DNA from: Anseranas semipalmata | Taxonomy: Eukaryota; Chordata; Aves; Anseriformes; Anseranatidae | Assembly: GCA_013399115.1 (NCBI GenBank) | Contig: VXAA01003837.1 | Span: 1,285,173-1,349,172, forward strand | Length of the DNA stretch: 64,000 bases | Reading direction: 5' to 3' | Shown here: piece by piece, positions 62,724 through 64,000 of the stretch | How positions within the stretch are numbered: the stretch's first letter is position 1 | Layout of the letters: each line of letters starts with the position of its first letter | Made by a program: the position numbers and the translations under genes | The notes under the pieces: model-generated | Databases searched by the model: none | The model's input: the letters and a program-made list of their open reading frames with translations, nothing else | What the model was told of the DNA's origin: nothing

Positions 62724-64000
62724 AATGTTAAAGTAAAGGGGGATTTTCAAAGGGATAAAGTAGAATTAAGCACCCAGAGCTCAGGGCTTGTTAATGCCCC
62801 CATGATGTTTTATTTCCTGTGGCAAATTAACCAACACCAAAGTCTTCCTTGAAGCTGCCTTCCAGGATCTCAACAGGGGAATCCCTCTCCTTGCCTGCCC
62901 CACCTGCCATTAAACTAATACCAGAAGTGTCAAACAGCATCAGGATACAGCACGTTAGGTGTCATACAGGCAGAGAGCATCTCTGCCTGGAACCAAGGGA
63001 ACACTGCCTTACTTCTTTCTTGGCAAGAAGTTGAAATATCAGCTGAGGATGCTGGGTGACAACAAAAAGAGTGCATGTATATCTATCATGGTGCAAGGAT
63101 ATGCTCAGATTTCCTTGCAACTACTGTGAAGATCTAAAACTATCAAAATCAAGAGAAAAATACAGGACAAAGGAGAGGAAAAAAAAAAAAAAAAGAAGGC
63201 AAAAAGGAGATGCTGAGAGTAATTCTATGGTATTTTGTAGGTGTAAATCTGCAAATCATACTTAGTGATGCATCAGTTTTAAACTCAGATACCAGCTGCA
63301 TCCATCCAAAGGTACCAATGCCTAATGAAGTCAAGATGACTAGAGTAAAATAACACTATTTTGTAAGGTAAAACTTCTGCTTTCCATTACTTTATCTGCA
63401 TTTAACCTCCTAAAGGCTTCAGCCCAGCACAAGCCCACAGAATTAAATTCATTATTATTCATTATTCAAACACCATCCCTTTGTTTTCTGGAATAGCTTT
63501 GTAGCCTGGAGTCAAATGAGCTAAAGTAAAATTATGTGACTTGGCATTGAAAATATATTACCTCAGCTGCCAGAACGGATTTAGCAGAATATGTGCGCAG
63601 TTCGTCACTTCTTCCACAACTGCCTTCATGCACACAAAGGGGTATGACAGCCCCTGAGTTATGAGGGGCCATTCTAGGGGCTGTGATGGATTAGATTGTT
63701 TTATGCACTGACTTAAGATCTCATTTCCTGCAACATTCACAAGTGCTTTCTCCACGGCTGAATAGAAACCTGTTCTGTCCTATGTATATTGCCCTCCCTT
63801 GTTAGCCAGCGAAACTATGGATGTGGGGAATTCACACTAGAAAGAGCTCCCACTTGCTCAGGGATTCAGGCAAAGTCTCCAAACAGGCTGAGACATTTAA
63901 GAAGTGACAAGCAGGTTCTCCCCATGCTTTTTATTTAGTCCTAATCAATTTACTCTAAAACGAGGGGAGCAGTCGCTCGAGGTGAGAATAGAGTGGGAAG
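62724..64000. other. Unique non-coding stretch to the window end
   Basis: An A-run of 16 at 63179-63194 and a 9-bp inverted repeat at 63647-63684. No gene recognised. Confidence 0.5.
63647..63684. repeat. 9-bp inverted repeat, 20-nt loop
   Basis: ACAGCCCCT at 63647-63655 pairs with AGGGGCTGT at 63676-63684. Role unknown. Confidence 0.85.

Overview
The window looks like non-coding vertebrate DNA, most probably from a bird. Two pieces of CR1 retrotransposon (1-262, minus strand; about 26768-27722, plus strand) carry the typical sauropsid CR1 reverse-transcriptase C-terminus and 3' end. Recognisable repeats cover only a few percent of 64 kb. That low density fits birds better than turtles or crocodilians, but the species cannot be read from the sequence. 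No bacterial features are present: no operons, Shine-Dalgarno sites, tRNA or rRNA genes, or CRISPR arrays.

I found no protein-coding gene I can name. The longest open frames (about 150-210 codons) show no recognisable domain, and several lie in locally GC-rich DNA where stop codons are rare by composition. The window is best read as intergenic or deep intronic sequence. It contains (a) two CR1 copies, one with an open frame up to the window edge and one decayed with an ambiguous base at an internal junction; (b) a layer of much older repeats: an antisense L2-clade LINE relic (about 8500-9330), two MIR/CORE-SINE relics (about 33785-33960 plus, about 36030-36196 minus), two fold-back-type relics (3710-3846, 57312-57407) and two other old dispersed fragments (29940-30020, 59162-59262); (c) short simple repeats and homopolymers; (d) several perfect inverted repeats.

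By region: 0-20 kb is unique DNA interrupted by the left CR1, a fold-back relic and the L2 relic. 20.4-21.0 kb is richer in CpG, with a TATA-like box and a possible first exon. 22.5-25.6 kb is AT-rich and unusually poor in open frames. 26.8-27.7 kb is the second CR1. 29.9-36.2 kb carries the tRNA-like fragment and both MIRs. 40.7-40.8 kb is a small CpG-rich palindromic patch. 42-45.3 kb is AT-rich, dense in TAATTA-type motifs, and the best place to look for conserved regulatory elements. 47.5, 51.8 and 53.3 kb hold exon-like or small-ORF candidates. 61.1-62.7 kb is GC-rich.

No cooperating gene set or new biological system is evident. The most useful leads are the old repeats, the ambiguous base inside CR1, the 53.3 kb secreted-peptide-like small ORF, the 47.5 kb exon-like segment and the 42-45 kb regulatory candidates. 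Each is inference that needs alignment or transcript data to decide.
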